A DNA stretch of 64,000 bases from Microbacterium natoriense. Lineage in GTDB: Bacteria > Actinomycetota > Actinomycetes > Actinomycetales > Microbacteriaceae. Shown piece after piece: positions 63,175-64,000 of this stretch. Made by a program: the position numbers and the translations under genes. Position 1 is the stretch's first letter, and each line of letters opens with the position of its first letter. The stretch spans positions 2,542,001 through 2,606,000 of the forward strand of contig NZ_JAUSXV010000001.1 in the NCBI RefSeq assembly GCF_030816295.1. Direction: 5' to 3'. The notes under the pieces were generated by a model that worked only from the letters and a program-made list of their open reading frames with translations, made no database searches and was not told the DNA's origin.

Positions 63175-63653
63175 TTGAGAACGCTCTGGATCAGGCATAG
63201 GACCGCGCCTGGATACTACGACCAGCCATAGTCGAGCGTGGTGCGAGCATTCCTCGACGAGCACCCCTATTTGCCCGCAGTCCGTAACCGGATAGGTGAA
63301 TGGGCGACGCCTCTGACCTGCGCCCGCGGCGGCAACGGCATCGCCGCGTCCAGTCGCGGCCGGTACATGCTTCCGGTCGCTTCTCCCGGTTGAGCATTCC
63401 CACCCGATCGGGTGGGAATGCTCCCGCACGCCGTACCGTTCTCTCCCGCGCCTGGCGGCCGGAGCGCCCAGATGCAGCAGAATCGCGCTACCCGAAAGGT
63501 GGGGGAGGCCTACAGGACCGGTTTGAACTGTGATTACCTGATGTCATTCCTGGCCCGCCGGGTCGTGTCGGCGACGAGTGCGAACGCGGTCCCGTCGCCT
63601 CGGCGACCGCCATTGCGACTGAGATGAAGGTCGGAGACACCGAGGCGGATCAC
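63175..63653. other. Gene-poor stretch after tRNA-Met
   Basis: This 479-base stretch has no open frame with a credible start, ribosome site or known domain on either strand; short frames here carry no family motif. It holds one long perfect palindrome at 63392-63423 and nothing else I can name. There is no integrase gene and no visible repeat of the tRNA 3' end, so an integrated element is not supported. Confidence 0.6.
63392..63423. repeat. 32-base perfect palindrome
   Basis: The half-site GAGCATTCCCACCCGA is followed directly by its exact reverse complement, with no spacer. It could act as a terminator-like hairpin or as a dimeric protein site; no gene lies near enough to decide. Confidence 0.7.
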
Positions 63654-64000
63654 ATGAACCGGAACCCGAATTATCCTGAACCGTCGGCGGCGGGCGCGCG
63701 TCTCGTGCTGTTCGACTCCGCCGATCCTTCTCTCACCGCAGGACGCCGTGAACGGCGCTCACGAATCCTCGCGATGCGGCCGACCGACACCGCATTGCAT
63801 CCGCTCGTCGAGCGCGCGCGATCGTTCCCGCCGCTCGGCGCCCACTGGGAGTACCTGCGACGCGACGGCGTGTCGCTTCTGGTGCGCGCAAGAGACTCCG
63901 CGGATGCGGAGGATGCGCGATGGGATGCGACGCGGATATTCAGCGCGATCTCCGAACTGCAGGTAGTGTACGTGCGCGATCAGCGGTCGGGACACCTCGG
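63654..64000 (+). CDS. Protein of unknown function, runs off the window
   Basis: The frame from ATG 63654 stays open to the window end (at least 115 residues); an in-frame ATG at 63624 is an alternative start. GAGG eight bases before 63654 supports the choice. Visible parts are LVLFDSADPSLTAGRRERRS, HPLVERARSFPPLGAHWEYL, RDGVSLLVRARDSADAEDAR and FSAISELQVVYVRDQ. Codon use is like the neighbours, with repeated GCGGATGCG words. I recognise no family. Confidence 0.55.
   Translation, partial: MNRNPNYPEPSAAGARLVLFDSADPSLTAGRRERRSRILAMRPTDTALHPLVERARSFPPLGAHWEYLRRDGVSLLVRARDSADAEDARWDATRIFSAISELQVVYVRDQRSGHL

Noticed and set aside
63118..63429. Reverse-strand frame with the GLEPANRW-type ending
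   Set aside because: The same type of artefact, from tRNA-Met.
63100..64000. Integrated element at tRNA-Met
   Set aside because: No integrase, no repeat of the tRNA 3' end and no phage or plasmid genes are visible.

Overview
The window looks like chromosome from a high-GC actinobacterium of the family Microbacteriaceae, most probably Microbacterium or a close relative. The support is compositional and contextual: strongly G/C-biased third codon positions, frequent GTG starts, a DivIVA-domain protein, the GlgE alpha-glucan branch, a clpS/metallopeptidase/DUF2017 cassette, a polyprenol-phosphomannose synthase and the order comM-dprA-xerC ... rpsB-tsf-pyrH-frr-cdsA. I see no phage, transposon, CRISPR array or integrative element. 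Nearly all of the window is ordinary core genome.

Layout. 1-2600: DNA uptake/processing genes (comM 3' end, dprA with a frameshift, xerC). 2690-8510: a reverse-strand secreted M23 peptidase, then the translation/cell-envelope block rpsB, tsf, pyrH, frr, cdsA and a DivIVA-domain protein. 8558-14335: a secreted transglycosylase-like protein, a small Cys/His protein, a hydrolase, an AI-2E transporter, a large composite membrane protein and a thioredoxin-TPR protein. 14386-20797: the reverse-strand alpha-glucan cluster glgX, glgE, glgB. 20889-25551: cysteine desulfurase, mnmA and ligA. 25556-30077: acylphosphatase, GNAT, DEAD-box helicase and a frameshifted acyl-CoA ligase. 30144-34821: gatCAB and dinB. 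34859-36895: a Gly-rich small membrane protein, a P-loop kinase-like protein and DUF2017/clpS/metallopeptidase. 36993-42406: a mannosyl/glycosyl transfer operon (GT39-type, Ppm-type, GtrA), a two-component system and a LysE exporter. 42432-45449: a CopB-type copper ATPase behind a CsoR-like operator, tRNA-His, orn and tRNA-Arg. 45471-54229: an SSB paralogue, a lipoprotein, ettA, two thioesterases, an orphan protein, and an operon of truncated hemoglobin, FAD dehydrogenase and MscS. 54317-63174: pepN, ferrochelatase, rpiB, a Nei-type glycosylase, a PaiB-like protein, an amidohydrolase, dps, a gamma-carbonic anhydrase and tRNA-Met. 63175-64000: a gene-poor stretch with a long palindrome, then a gene that runs off the end.

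How genes work together: the GatCAB complex amidates mis-charged tRNA; the cysteine desulfurase supplies sulfur to MnmA; GlgE, GlgB and GlgX build, branch and debranch alpha-glucan; the Ppm-type enzyme makes the lipid-linked sugar used by the adjacent GT39-type transferase.

The clearest systems-level signal is a -10-like TAnnnT hexamer placed exactly six bases before the start codon of about fifteen unrelated genes on both strands, which implies widespread leaderless mRNAs. Two genes (dprA and the acyl-CoA ligase) each carry one extra base in a short C/G run; these are either real lesions or homopolymer sequencing errors. I did not find a convincing entirely new system. The best candidates for follow-up are the embedded lipoprotein start inside the 11478-13409 gene, the hemoglobin-flavoprotein-MscS operon, the SSB paralogue without the usual C-terminal tip and the palindrome near the right end.
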